A stretch of DNA of 64,000 nucleotides, taken from positions 33,631 through 97,630 of the forward strand of contig NVTY02000086.1 of NCBI GenBank assembly GCA_002401765.2, written 5' to 3'. Both the position numbers and the translations under genes were made by a program. Below, piece after piece: positions 1 through 8,365 of the stretch. The DNA is from Thiotrichaceae bacterium. GTDB lineage: Bacteria > Pseudomonadota > Gammaproteobacteria > SZUA-140. The notes below the pieces were generated by a model. It saw only the letters and a program-made list of their open reading frames with translations, searched no databases and was not told the origin of the DNA. The first letter of the stretch is position 1; every line of letters starts with the position of its first letter.

Positions 1-343
1 GTAAGCGATTGTTCGATTGGCGCACCATAAAATCAATATCGACCTGATTACCATCTTGATCAATAAAGTCGGCGCAGCTCACATAAAAATCACCTTTATT
101 AACAATTCCGCTGTGTAGTTCTACCAACGTTAGCTGCAACAGTTTTCCTTTAACAGCATCATATACATAAAGATGCTCATTGATTGTTTGCACGTATATA
201 AAATCCGCCATCGACTGCTGCACATTTCTCCTCAAATCGCCTTTAATAGAAGGATCGTTCGCTGAATACGCAACCCCAGAAAAGGTGAAGGCAGCCAGCA
301 GTAATCCCATACTAGTTATTTTAATAAATACCAATGATTTCAT
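1..343 (-). CDS. Secreted hypothetical protein, C-terminus outside window
   Basis: An open frame runs from an ATG at 343 off the left edge, giving 114 codons without a stop. The N-terminus is a typical signal peptide: MKS, a hydrophobic stretch (FIKITSMGLLLAAFTFSG) and a small-residue site (AYSA before ND). A GGAGAG ribosome-binding site lies just upstream of the ATG. The visible mature part (LRRNVQQSMADFIYV, then VELHSGIVNKGDFYVSCADF) is unfamiliar to me; it contains one cysteine and looks like a small periplasmic or exported protein. I cannot assign a family. It is divergent from the S51 peptidase gene across about 250 bp of promoter-type sequence. Confidence 0.7.
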   Translation of the reverse strand, partial: MKSLVFIKITSMGLLLAAFTFSGVAYSANDPSIKGDLRRNVQQSMADFIYVQTINEHLYVYDAVKGKLLQLTLVELHSGIVNKGDFYVSCADFIDQDGNQVDIDFMVRQSNNRL

Positions 344-595
344 TCTACTCTCCAGTCAATTAATTCATCCCCGCCTAGATCAGTGACGATACTGTAGTAA
401 CAAATGGCCAGGTGATTTGATTGCACGGTACAGAAATAAATATTCAATAGTAAAACCATAACTTTAGCAGTTTTTTACATGCCTCCACATCAAACCGTTA
501 ATCACCTGTAATAAAAGGATAATTTTTGTGATACAGATCGCACCTTTTTTTACCCCCAGCGTTATAATGAGCACTAAGGTTTAAGAGGGGTTGTC

Positions 596-1306
596 ATGCT
601 TTTTATATACAGTGGGGAAGTGCCCGCGCTTGATCGCCGTTTAAGCTATGAGCTTGGAGTGAACCATCGCTTGCTCACCATTTCATATGCCGTCGATGAA
701 CCCTGTGCAGCGCTCGAAGCCAGAGAGTACTTTAGAGGCTGTGGAATTAATGCACATGCGCTGAGCAAGCGCGCTTGTCACGAGAAATCACAGCTAAGAA
801 ATGAGATCTTCACCTCGGATGCGGTTTATCTCTCCGGTGGCAACACCTATCAATTTCTTGCCTTCGCCAAAGAGATTGGCCTTTTCTCATTGCTACAGAC
901 CTTTGAGTCACTGGGCGGCATCATCGTGGCTGAATCGGCTGGTTCAATCATCCTCTCCTCTGATATTTCCACCGCCGCGATCCCCACCACATGTCCAGAT
1001 GAAAATAATGCCAGCATTACCGACTTCCAGGCGATGGGCCGCCTTTCTTTTCATGTGAGCCCACACTATGATCCTAATGCACCACAAGCAACGGACGAAA
1101 TGAAAGAACTGCAACGACTCGCCAACCTATCTAACACCCCGGTTCTCATTTTACACGACGGCGCGGGTATTATGATGCAAGGTAATGAAGTTGTTTTTTC
1201 AACGGGATCCCCTACCTGGCTCTCAGCGAGCAATGAAAAACCACTAGCAAGCGGTTTCTCAAATAAAATTGATACACAAGCGGAAGTTCACTCTTTAGCG
1301 AGTTAA
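596..1306 (+). CDS. Peptidase S51 (dipeptidase E / cyanophycinase-like) family protein
   Basis: The 236-residue protein has the S51 fold signatures: a YLSGGNTYQFL strand-turn near residues 79-89 and a nucleophile elbow GGIIVAESAGSIIL near residues 107-120, where the serine of ESAGS is the expected nucleophile. A later SFHVSPHYDP segment supplies a histidine. Family members are Ser-His-Glu exopeptidases that cleave Asp-X dipeptides or cyanophycin; the substrate here cannot be told. The start ATG follows an AAGAGGGG ribosome-binding site. The elbow reads AES rather than the more usual GxS before AG, a mild divergence. The 3' end overlaps the convergent DUF455 gene by about 12 bp. Confidence 0.8.
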   Translation: MLFIYSGEVPALDRRLSYELGVNHRLLTISYAVDEPCAALEAREYFRGCGINAHALSKRACHEKSQLRNEIFTSDAVYLSGGNTYQFLAFAKEIGLFSLLQTFESLGGIIVAESAGSIILSSDISTAAIPTTCPDENNASITDFQAMGRLSFHVSPHYDPNAPQATDEMKELQRLANLSNTPVLILHDGAGIMMQGNEVVFSTGSPTWLSASNEKPLASGFSNKIDTQAEVHSLAS

Positions 1307-2115
1307 GCCACTAGCTAACGACTCGAGTGCCTTGAGTTCTTCGATAGAAAACCCCGCCTGCTGGCGTAACTCATAATCAAACGGGCCTCGTAGCTCGCCA
1401 ATAAAATAATCATCGATTAATTTTCGAAAAGTGCTTTCAGAATTCAGTGATCGCTCGTCGCAAAAGTATTTAAACCAGCGCGAACCGATGTCGACATGGC
1501 CGATTTCATCACGTAGGATAATCGCTAAAATATCAACCGTCTCATCGTCACCTACTTTTTTCAGTCGCGCCATCATTCCTGGTGTCACATCAAGACCGCG
1601 TGCCTCTAATACACGTGGCACCAACGCCATCCTCACCATCGGGTCATCGGCAGTCTTTTGTGCCATTGCCCACAAACCGTTATGGGCGGGGAAATCACCA
1701 TACTGGTAACCCATGCTTTGCAAGCGCTTCGACAGCAACTCGAAGTGATAGGCCTCTTCATCCGCTACACGAACCCAGTCATCATAATATTGTTTAGGTA
1801 GGCCACGAAAACGATAGACCGCATCCCATGCCAGATTGATTGCATTAAATTCAATATGGGTGATGGCATGAATCAATGCCGCGCGCCCTTCATCACTACC
1901 CAGGCCACGCCGTGGCACGTTGGCTGGTGTAACGAGCTCTGGGCGCGGTGGGTGCCCAACACACCGATGAGGGCTGCGGCTTGCTGTGTTGCCAGTGTAT
2001 AGCCACCATCACGCCATTGCTGTGCAACATGCCTGGTAAGGCAAAGCTTTTCAGTCACATCACAGGCAGAGAGGCATTGCTGTGCCGCATTGAAGAGATT
2101 CGAAACACTCGTCAC
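1295..2115 (-). pseudogene. DUF455 ferritin-like protein gene, frameshifted
   Basis: Two frames together encode one DUF455 protein (about 272 residues, normal for the family). The N-terminal frame starts at a GTG at 2115 (MTSVSNLFNAAQQCLSACDV) and the C-terminal frame carries PPRPELVTPANVPRRGLGSDEG, then HIEFNAINLAWDAVYRF and DEIGHVDIGSRWF, the Glu/His-rich ferritin-like core. The switch falls at an ACACAC run at 959-964 past position 1000 (1959-1964); removing two bases restores a continuous frame, and the total length (821 nt) is exactly 819 plus 2. Function of the family is unproven; the helical bundle resembles di-iron proteins. Either a recent two-base slippage mutation or a sequencing error; the 207-residue C-terminal part could still start at the GTG at 1918. 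Confidence 0.8.
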
Positions 2116-2231
2116 TTTATCGTCTATATTCTATTGAAGTTAGTTATTATTCAGGCCGCCAGACTGGCGACCTCAACACATTATCACGATAAGATTTAAA
2201 ACGTACGGATGTTTCGCGTTAAGTATGCTTA

Positions 2232-2375
2232 CTAGTAGTTGATTGTGCTAGTTGTTGCAGAGAGGGCTAGCCAAGGCGTCTCGCTATTCACATTTGCATG
2301 CGAGGCAACAGCAAACCATGACACGACAGCAGCAATAATCGCCCCATTCACTAGCGTGATCATCTTTTTCTTCAT
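2232..2375 (-). CDS. Possible 47-residue exported peptide
   Basis: A short frame begins MKKKMITLVNGAIIAAVVSW, with a basic start, a hydrophobic core and an AVASHA site that would fit signal peptidase, leaving a mature peptide of only about 20 residues ending in TINY. A weak AGAGG lies 11 bases before the ATG. It sits alone in the 600-bp gap between the DUF455 and DUF1820 genes. I recognise no family. It may be a genuine small exported peptide or a chance frame. Confidence 0.4.
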   Translation of the reverse strand: MKKKMITLVNGAIIAAVVSWFAVASHANVNSETPWLALSATTSTINY

Positions 2376-2717
2376 TTTCGTTTCAGCCTCTTGGGTTTAC
2401 TGCGCTGAGTCCTAGCGGCTTATCATCTACAGGCCAGAAGTGAACGCTATCTTTAAGCATAAGCGATCCTTGTCGGTACCACCGGGTAATACGAAATACA
2501 ATGTAATATACATTTTCAATCTATATTAACGGCAACGTTAATGCTTACAACAGGTTACGCATCGAATATCCATATCAACCGACGCCAAAGGTATGTTTTT
2601 AATGTCATTTTAAGCAACCACTAAGAATGAGATACCGCCACTCGGAATTATTAGGCGTCACCACCGCTACTCTTCGCTATAATTCGAAATATAATATAAA
2701 AAACCAGAGAAAGGATT
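2376..2717. other. Non-coding gap upstream of DUF1820 gene
   Basis: About 340 bp with no convincing gene on either strand. It becomes A+T-rich towards the DUF1820 start, where a promoter is expected, and an AGAGAAAGG ribosome-binding site precedes the ATG at 2718. No clear terminator, riboswitch or repeat was seen. Confidence 0.5.
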
Positions 2718-3053
2718 ATGAGTAACAAGAGCATTTATAAAATAATTTTCCACAATCAAGGGAAGTTATATGAACTCTATGCTAAAGAGGTCTACCAGGG
2801 TGATCTGTATGGATTTGTTGAGATCGAGGCGCTAATCTTCGGTGAAAATAGCTCGGTAGTGGTTGACCCTGGTGAAGAGCGCCTGAAATCAGAATTTGCC
2901 GATGTTAAAAGAAGCTTCATCCCAATGCACTCCATCGTGCGCATTGATGAGGTTGAAAAAGAGGGGGCAGGAAAAATAACAGAACTATCGAGTAAAGGTG
3001 ATAATGTCACCCAATTTCCAGGGCCAATCTACACCCCGGGAAAAGATAGCTAA
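2718..3053 (+). CDS. DUF1820 family protein
   Basis: A 111-residue cytosolic protein matching the DUF1820 family as I know it from gammaproteobacteria: IYKIIFHNQGKLYELYAKEV at the start, GFVEIEALIFGE, VVVDPGEERLKSEF and the conserved RSFIPMHSIVRIDEVEKEG in the middle. Length is normal (about 100-110). The start is set by AGAAAGG six bases upstream. It appears monocistronic. The family's biochemical role is not known and the neighbours do not suggest one. Confidence 0.85.
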   Translation: MSNKSIYKIIFHNQGKLYELYAKEVYQGDLYGFVEIEALIFGENSSVVVDPGEERLKSEFADVKRSFIPMHSIVRIDEVEKEGAGKITELSSKGDNVTQFPGPIYTPGKDS

Positions 3054-3174
3054 CCTCAGCTTAGCACCACGGCTACTACAGCCCACTTTTAACTTGATAA
3101 TGCAGCGCGCCTGTCGATATTCAATAAAGAATCAACGCTAACAACTTTATTGAAAATCACCTGTGAGCCGGCTT

Positions 3175-4137
3175 ATGCAATGCCCAAAATGCGACTACAC
3201 AAGAGAAGAGAACGAAGCAGCACCTGAATGGCAGTGCCCCAGGTGCGGTATCGCATACCATAAGTTTAAACCCGCAGTGGAACGCCACGCAGATAGATCC
3301 CGGACAGATAAACCTGCACTAGAACTCACCACTGAGACAGCACCCGAAAAAAAGAAAGGCACCACATTTAAAGATGTTCGGGTTGCCATTCTATTGCTGA
3401 TCCTGCTGTTTGTCGCGCTTGATAGTTTTTTCATGAAGGCCAACACCTCAGACTGGGATCAACCGCTCCGAGTGGTCATATATCCAATTAATGGCGATCA
3501 AAGCGATGTCAGCTCGTCATATATTGCCTCACTACAGGAAAGTGGCTTTTCAGCCATTAATCAATTCATGCGGCGTGAAGCCGCGCGGTATGGCATCGCT
3601 ATCAGTGACCCGCTCGATATTCGCATGGGGCCAGTGATCGAAGAAATGCCGCCACTACCACCTAACAATGGCGATGTATTAAAGACTATTTTATGGAGCC
3701 TTAATTTCCGTTACTGGTCTTTTACTGTCGACAACTATGAAGGCCCCAAACCTGACATCAGGATTTTCACCCTCTTCTATGACCCTCAAACACACAAACG
3801 ACTACCGCATTCGACCGGCATTGAACAGGGCATGCTGAGTATCGTCCACGCTTTTTCGAATCGCAAAATGGCAACACAAAATAACTTTGTCATCGCACAT
3901 GAAATGCTGCACACCCTGGGCGCAAGCGATAAATATAATCTTGCAAGCAACCTCCCCATTTTTCCTGATGGCTATGCAGATCCAGACAAAACACCGCGTT
4001 ACCCACAACAGTTTGCAGAGATCATGGGCGGCCGTATTGCCCTTAGCCAGACACAATCTGAAATGCCAGAAGGGTTAAATGAAGCCATTATAGGTAAGTT
4101 AACCGCGTGGGAAATTGGCTGGGTAAAAGGTGAATAA
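3175..4137 (+). CDS. Zinc-ribbon, single-pass membrane protein with metalloprotease-like HExxH motif
   Basis: The N-terminus holds a zinc ribbon (CPKCDY and CPRCGIAYHKF). A charged linker is followed by one membrane segment (VAILLLILLFVALDSFF) near residue 75, so most of the protein is probably periplasmic. Near the end lies IAHEMLHTLGASDKY, an HExxH zinc-protease motif followed by a possible third ligand, and a C-terminal IMGGRIALS segment as in HExxH proteases with a Met-turn-like region. Function is inferred from motif only. I chose the ATG at 3175 because it begins MQCPKC and has a weak GTGAG upstream; a GTG at 3163 would add four residues. Confidence 0.65.
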   Translation: MQCPKCDYTREENEAAPEWQCPRCGIAYHKFKPAVERHADRSRTDKPALELTTETAPEKKKGTTFKDVRVAILLLILLFVALDSFFMKANTSDWDQPLRVVIYPINGDQSDVSSSYIASLQESGFSAINQFMRREAARYGIAISDPLDIRMGPVIEEMPPLPPNNGDVLKTILWSLNFRYWSFTVDNYEGPKPDIRIFTLFYDPQTHKRLPHSTGIEQGMLSIVHAFSNRKMATQNNFVIAHEMLHTLGASDKYNLASNLPIFPDGYADPDKTPRYPQQFAEIMGGRIALSQTQSEMPEGLNEAIIGKLTAWEIGWVKGE

Positions 4138-4294
4138 TAGCGTAAGTAGTCGCAAGCATCTTCTCATTGGATTAGCGGCAGTATAAATCGATTTTATAAT
4201 TAAGGGCCGCTATGTCACGAAACCAGTCATTGATGCTATGAAATCGAACGGGAATTTTGGCCATGAGGAATTGCTCAGTTCGATGTTAAATAGC

Positions 4295-4377
4295 GTAGCC
4301 TGGGCTAAGCTTCCAGCGACACCCGGGGGGCAGTGCTCCAAACCTTCCGGGTTTCGCATAAGCTCAGCCCAGGCTAC
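4295..4377. repeat. 83-bp palindromic repeat, copy 1
   Basis: The ends are inverted repeats (GTAGCCTGGGCTAAGCTTCC at the left, complement of CTCAGCCCAGGCTAC at the right) with inner arms ACCCGG / CCGGGTTTCGC. A second 83-bp copy lies at 63594-63676. A further similar 40-bp stretch lies to the right in both copies (4391-4430 and 63731-63769), so the repeated unit is larger than the palindrome. The rest of the gap 4138-4589 holds no gene that I can support. Confidence 0.75.
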
Positions 4378-4589
4378 AGAATCAAAAGAGTCGTTGGTTT
4401 TGTCAAGAAGGCATAGCGCTTATAAATACCCGAACCCGCTCCTGATCGAAAAACGATATTTCTTCAACCCTATTAACGCATGGTTTTGTTGACCATGGTA
4501 TTCGCTGAACATCCGCTAAAACTAGGTGTGCTCGTTCTTTGAGTATGAGAAAATCAGACCTTCGATTTTTTAGTAATGATGAGGCGGGT

Positions 4590-5351
4590 ATGGCGAACAA
4601 GTTACAGGCGCTAATTTTTGATGTGGACGGCACCCTTGCTGACACCGAACGTGATGGCCACCGTGTGGCATTTAATGCAGCATTTGCAGCGGCGGATTTA
4701 GACTGGGTATGGAGCGAAGCACTCTATGGTGAATTGCTAGCGGTGACTGGCGGCAAAGAACGTATCCGATTTTATCTGGAAAAATTCAACACTGCATTTG
4801 AAAAACCAGCCCAGTTCGATACGTTTGTTGCAGACCTTCATGCGGCTAAGACGCGCCATTTTGTTGCGATGATGCAACGTGGTGAAATACCTTTGCGCCC
4901 CGGTGTTGAGCATCTGATTAAAGAAGCACGTGCCGCTAACATGCGTCTTGCGATCTCAACCACCACCACACCTGCCAATGTTGAAGCATTGATCAGCAGC
5001 ACATTGGGCAGTGAGGCCATGCAGTGGTTTGAAGTGATTGCCGCAGGCGATATTGTCCCCGCTAAAAAACCGGCGCCGGATATTTACGATTACGCACTGG
5101 AAAAAATGGGCCTGCAAGCAAATCAGTGTATCGCCTTTGAAGATTCACGCAATGGCATTTTGTCATCGCAGGCGGCGAAACTTAAAACCATCATCACCGT
5201 GAATGGCTACACCCGTGAAGATGATTTTAGTGGTGCAGTGGTTGTACTGGATCAGATGGGCGAACCGGACGCGCCGTGCAAGGTATTACAGGGTGATGCG
5301 GAAATCAGATGCCTTGATATGGCTGCGGTGAAGAAGCTATTTGAGGCTTAA
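4590..5351 (+). CDS. cbbY: HAD-superfamily phosphatase, CbbY-like
   Basis: A 253-residue HAD hydrolase. Motif I is FDVDGTLADTERDGH near residue 9, the motif II threonine is in AISTTTTPANVE, the motif III lysine in AKKPAPDIYDYAL and the motif IV aspartate in IAFEDSRNGILS. The run ERDGHRVAFNAAFAAADLDW is typical of CbbY, which removes xylulose-1,5-bisphosphate, a Rubisco inhibitor; this agrees with a Calvin-cycle organism but no Rubisco gene is in the window. The start at 4590 follows a GAGGCGGG site; an upstream TTG at 4539 in frame has no ribosome-binding site. Other HAD phosphatases of this subfamily act on beta-phosphoglucomutase-like substrates, so substrate is a likely inference, not certain. 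Confidence 0.82.
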   Translation: MANKLQALIFDVDGTLADTERDGHRVAFNAAFAAADLDWVWSEALYGELLAVTGGKERIRFYLEKFNTAFEKPAQFDTFVADLHAAKTRHFVAMMQRGEIPLRPGVEHLIKEARAANMRLAISTTTTPANVEALISSTLGSEAMQWFEVIAAGDIVPAKKPAPDIYDYALEKMGLQANQCIAFEDSRNGILSSQAAKLKTIITVNGYTREDDFSGAVVVLDQMGEPDAPCKVLQGDAEIRCLDMAAVKKLFEA

Positions 5352-5359
5352 GCTAAGCG

Positions 5360-5400
5360 AGTGTGATGACCGCCCCTCCTGGTCGTCACACTTTTGATTT
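5360..5400 (+). terminator. Rho-independent terminator after cbbY
   Basis: A stem of GTGTGATGACC pairing with GGTCGTCACAC (one G-U pair) and a CGCCCCTCCT-type loop, followed by CTTTTGATTTCTTTTT. It lies directly after the cbbY stop and before the convergent gene at 5862, so it may also serve the opposite strand. Confidence 0.75.
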
Positions 5401-5418
5401 CTTTTTCCCTTTTTTATT

Positions 5419-5862
5419 TTATTTTTTCCCACCCGCCGTCTTACTGGGGTAGCCTTTTTCAGCGCTGATTTTCACCTCGATATCGTACTGCTGCAATGCG
5501 CCGGTTATGTTATAGATCATCGAGTCGCCCGGGATGATCGCACGATAAGGATTTTTAATTTTGTACCAGCAAGGATTGTCCGGTACGGCAGAGTGAATCT
5601 CAAGCGCATTCATTGCGAGCGCATACCAACCATAGCGTTCAACCTCATTGGCAAAGCCTGTCATCCGAGTGGCCGTTGATGCCAGCACCATCTCTACCGC
5701 TTTATCATGCACGCTATTTTGTTGTGCAATATTAAGTTTATTAAAAGTATATTTAGCAAAGACCAAGTTGCTGGCAGCTTTATGGCGACGCTTCATCGAA
5801 AATAGTTTTACCGCAATGATGGTAATAACCAACGCACCTACGCTATATAAGAGGATCTCCAC
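5419..5862 (-). CDS. Hypothetical protein with N-terminal membrane anchor
   Basis: 147 residues. One N-terminal membrane segment (MEILLYSVGALVITIIAVKLF) is followed by a basic KRRHK stop-transfer patch, so the remainder is probably cytoplasmic. The rest (FANEVERYGWYALAMNALEIHS, then NPCWYKIKNPYRAI) is soluble-looking and I do not recognise it. A GTG start at 5862 is supported by AAGGAGTG eight bases upstream. It follows the SPOR protein gene by 15 bp on the same strand, so it is probably the last gene of the argS-SPOR operon. Confidence 0.6.
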   Translation of the reverse strand: MEILLYSVGALVITIIAVKLFSMKRRHKAASNLVFAKYTFNKLNIAQQNSVHDKAVEMVLASTATRMTGFANEVERYGWYALAMNALEIHSAVPDNPCWYKIKNPYRAIIPGDSMIYNITGALQQYDIEVKISAEKGYPSKTAGGKK

Positions 5863-5877
5863 GGGGCCACTCCTTAA

Positions 5878-6486
5878 TTATTTGTCATCCGCTTTTATTT
5901 TTAGCAACATAAACTCAATATTATTTTTTCTAAGTTGCGATCGTGTTTGATTAAGCGTTGGCATTTCGGTGATGGGGCCGATACGCACACGATGCCAGGT
6001 GCTATTGTTGTCAATCGTAATCGTCTGGATCTTTGATTCAAGCCCCTTCAGGGCAAGCTGTGCCTTAAAGGCATCGGCATCTGAAAAATTCCGAAACGAG
6101 CCAACCTGTAATAGATAGGTGCCTGGGCGTTTTATCTTCGGCATCCGAAGCTGCGCCTCTTTATCCCGCTCAGGGATGAAGATTTCCATCTCGGGCAATA
6201 AGGTATAAAAATCAAAACGCGATTTTTCGGGTTCTGCTTCAATCGCACTCGGGTTACGGCTAGTGGCCGAAGCCTTTGTATCAACCGCTGCTTTAGGCGC
6301 CACCACCACATTACTGACTGGCGAATTCCACTGAATATACAAATAGGCACTAAGCGCAATCACTAGCCCAATCAGCATCCCTATCGCCAAAGAGCCCCAA
6401 CCAATACCGCTACCAGCACTCTTTTTGACCGCGGCCTTTTTTTTGCTCGGCTTATACCCGGAGGCCACCTTGTAATCTTTTGTCAC
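5878..6486 (-). CDS. SPOR-domain membrane protein (FtsN-like position)
   Basis: A lysine-rich cytoplasmic start (KPSKKKAAVKKSAG) precedes one membrane helix (WGSLAIGMLIGLVIALSAYLYI), then a low-complexity periplasmic linker and a C-terminal SPOR domain (TYLLQVGSFRNFSDADAFKA through RVRIGPITEM to the end). SPOR domains bind denuded septal peptidoglycan, so the protein probably works in cell division. Placement directly after argS, with a GTG start two bases past the argS stop, matches the conserved argS-SPOR/ftsN arrangement in gammaproteobacteria. At 202 residues it is shorter than Escherichia coli FtsN. Confidence 0.85.
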   Translation of the reverse strand: MTKDYKVASGYKPSKKKAAVKKSAGSGIGWGSLAIGMLIGLVIALSAYLYIQWNSPVSNVVVAPKAAVDTKASATSRNPSAIEAEPEKSRFDFYTLLPEMEIFIPERDKEAQLRMPKIKRPGTYLLQVGSFRNFSDADAFKAQLALKGLESKIQTITIDNNSTWHRVRIGPITEMPTLNQTRSQLRKNNIEFMLLKIKADDK

Positions 6487-6488
6487 GA

Positions 6489-8249
6489 CTACATCTTTTC
6501 AGGTGTGCTAACACCCAGCAGGCCAAGGCCATTACTGATCACCTGCCGTGTCGCCTTAATCAGTGCAATACGTGCATGACGCAGCGCGGCATCATCAACA
6601 ATAAATTGGTGTGCGTTGTAATAGGTGTGAAAGTCATTCGCGAGATCACGCAGGTAATAGGCAAGCTGATGCGGCTCATGAGATAGCGCGGCAGATTCAA
6701 CCACCTCAGGATAACGCGTTAGGCGAGAGATCAATGCCAGCTCATGCTCGTTGTCGAGCAGTGCCAGTGCATCTTCATCTGGCAGCTGCCAGGAAAAGCC
6801 TTTTTCATCCAGTTGACGCAGTACGCTGCAAACACGTGCATGCGCATATTGAATATAGTAAACCGGATTATCATTCGATTGTGACTTGGCCAGATCAAGA
6901 TCGAAATCCATATGCTGCTCACATCTACGCAGCACATAGAAAAAACGCGCGGCATCATTACCGACCTCGTCACGTAGCTGGCGTAATGTGACGAACTCAC
7001 CGCTACGCGTCGACATCTGCGCCTTTACACCGCCACGATATAGAATCGCAAATTGCACCAGCAGTACATCCAGTTTATCAACATCATCACCGAGCGCTTG
7101 CAGTGCCGCTTTCACACGCGGCACATAACCGTGGTGATCGGCACCCCAGACATCAATCACCTGATCAAAACCGCGCTCTAGTTTATCCATGTGATAGGCG
7201 ATATCAGAGGCAAAGTAAGTTGTCTGACCATTTTCACGAATGACCACACGGTCTTTTTCATCACCAAAATCGGTAGAGCGAAACCACCATGCGCCCTTCT
7301 CTTGGTAGAGGTGACCGCTCTCTTTAAGGCGAGCCACGGCACGATCAATTGCGCCAGAGGCAACCAGTGAGTTTTCTGAGAACCACTTTTCATAGATCAC
7401 GCCAAATTCTTGTAGGTCTTCGCGAATATCCTTGAGAATGGTATTCAGTGCCGCATCAAACACTATTTTATAGCCTTCAGCACCCAGCAATGTTTTAGAT
7501 CGTTCGACTAAGGCATCGATATGCAGTTCTTTATCACCATCCGCCTGACCTTCATCCGGGTACAGCTCATTCATCACCGCCGCCGCGCCATGGCGTAGCG
7601 TCTCACCATGTGCCTGTTGTAACTCAGCAGCAATGTCGTAAATATATTGTCCTTTGTAACCATTAACCGGAAAGGTGATCGCTTCGCCGCAGCCTTCGAG
7701 ATAACGCAGCCAGGTACTGGCCGCCAGGATATTCATCTGTCGCCCGGCATCGTTAACATAATATTCGCGGTGCACCTCAAAACCGACAGCGGTCAGTAGG
7801 TCCGCCACCGTTGCGCCGTAAGCAGCGCCGCGCCCATGCCCCACATGCAGCGGGCCAGTTGGATTAGCCGATACAAACTCAACCTGCACACGCTTACCGC
7901 CCCCCACAGCGCTATGGCCAAATGCCTCGCCGGCCTCGAAGATCTTGCCGATCACCGCGCGCGTCGCCCCTTCATTGATGAAGAAGTTAATGAAACCTGG
8001 GCCAGCAATATCCACCTTCGTGACCACCGCTGCTGCGGGTAGTGCTGCAACAATCTTCTCTGCCAGATCACGTGGTTTGCACTTTGCCTGTTTTGAGAGC
8101 ATCAGTGCAATATTGCAGGCGAAATCACCATGGCTTTTATCGCGGGTACGTTCAATCTGAATGTTGAGATTGAGTTCTTGGGACAGATCGCCGTTTTGTT
8201 GCAACGTGGCGATCGACTGGGTGATGAGTGTCTGTATTTGGCTTTTCAT
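6489..8249 (-). CDS. argS: Arginyl-tRNA synthetase
   Basis: 586 residues, normal for ArgRS. It charges tRNA-Arg in the cytosol. The class I HIGH motif is present as [14 protein letters not shown] near residue 128, and the KMSK-equivalent is degenerate ([12 protein letters not shown]), as usual in ArgRS. The N-terminal Add-1 domain ([20 protein letters not shown]) and the C-terminal anticodon-binding DALR domain ([28 protein letters not shown]) are complete. Upstream is priA on the same strand with a 116-bp gap; downstream is the SPOR gene with only a 2-bp gap. Confidence 0.97.
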   Translation of the reverse strand: MKSQIQTLITQSIATLQQNGDLSQELNLNIQIERTRDKSHGDFACNIALMLSKQAKCKPRDLAEKIVAALPAAAVVTKVDIAGPGFINFFINEGATRAVIGKIFEAGEAFGHSAVGGGKRVQVEFVSANPTGPLHVGHGRGAAYGATVADLLTAVGFEVHREYYVNDAGRQMNILAASTWLRYLEGCGEAITFPVNGYKGQYIYDIAAELQQAHGETLRHGAAAVMNELYPDEGQADGDKELHIDALVERSKTLLGAEGYKIVFDAALNTILKDIREDLQEFGVIYEKWFSENSLVASGAIDRAVARLKESGHLYQEKGAWWFRSTDFGDEKDRVVIRENGQTTYFASDIAYHMDKLERGFDQVIDVWGADHHGYVPRVKAALQALGDDVDKLDVLLVQFAILYRGGVKAQMSTRSGEFVTLRQLRDEVGNDAARFFYVLRRCEQHMDFDLDLAKSQSNDNPVYYIQYAHARVCSVLRQLDEKGFSWQLPDEDALALLDNEHELALISRLTRYPEVVESAALSHEPHQLAYYLRDLANDFHTYYNAHQFIVDDAALRHARIALIKATRQVISNGLGLLGVSTPEKM

Positions 8250-8365
8250 TAACGCTTTGAACTGTCGGTGAGTTTTAGATTAGGTGCCGCTGACGGCAGG
8301 TCGATCTATTATCCGGGGTCTGGCCCAATATTCAAGGGTTTGACAGGATTAATCCTCCAGACTGG

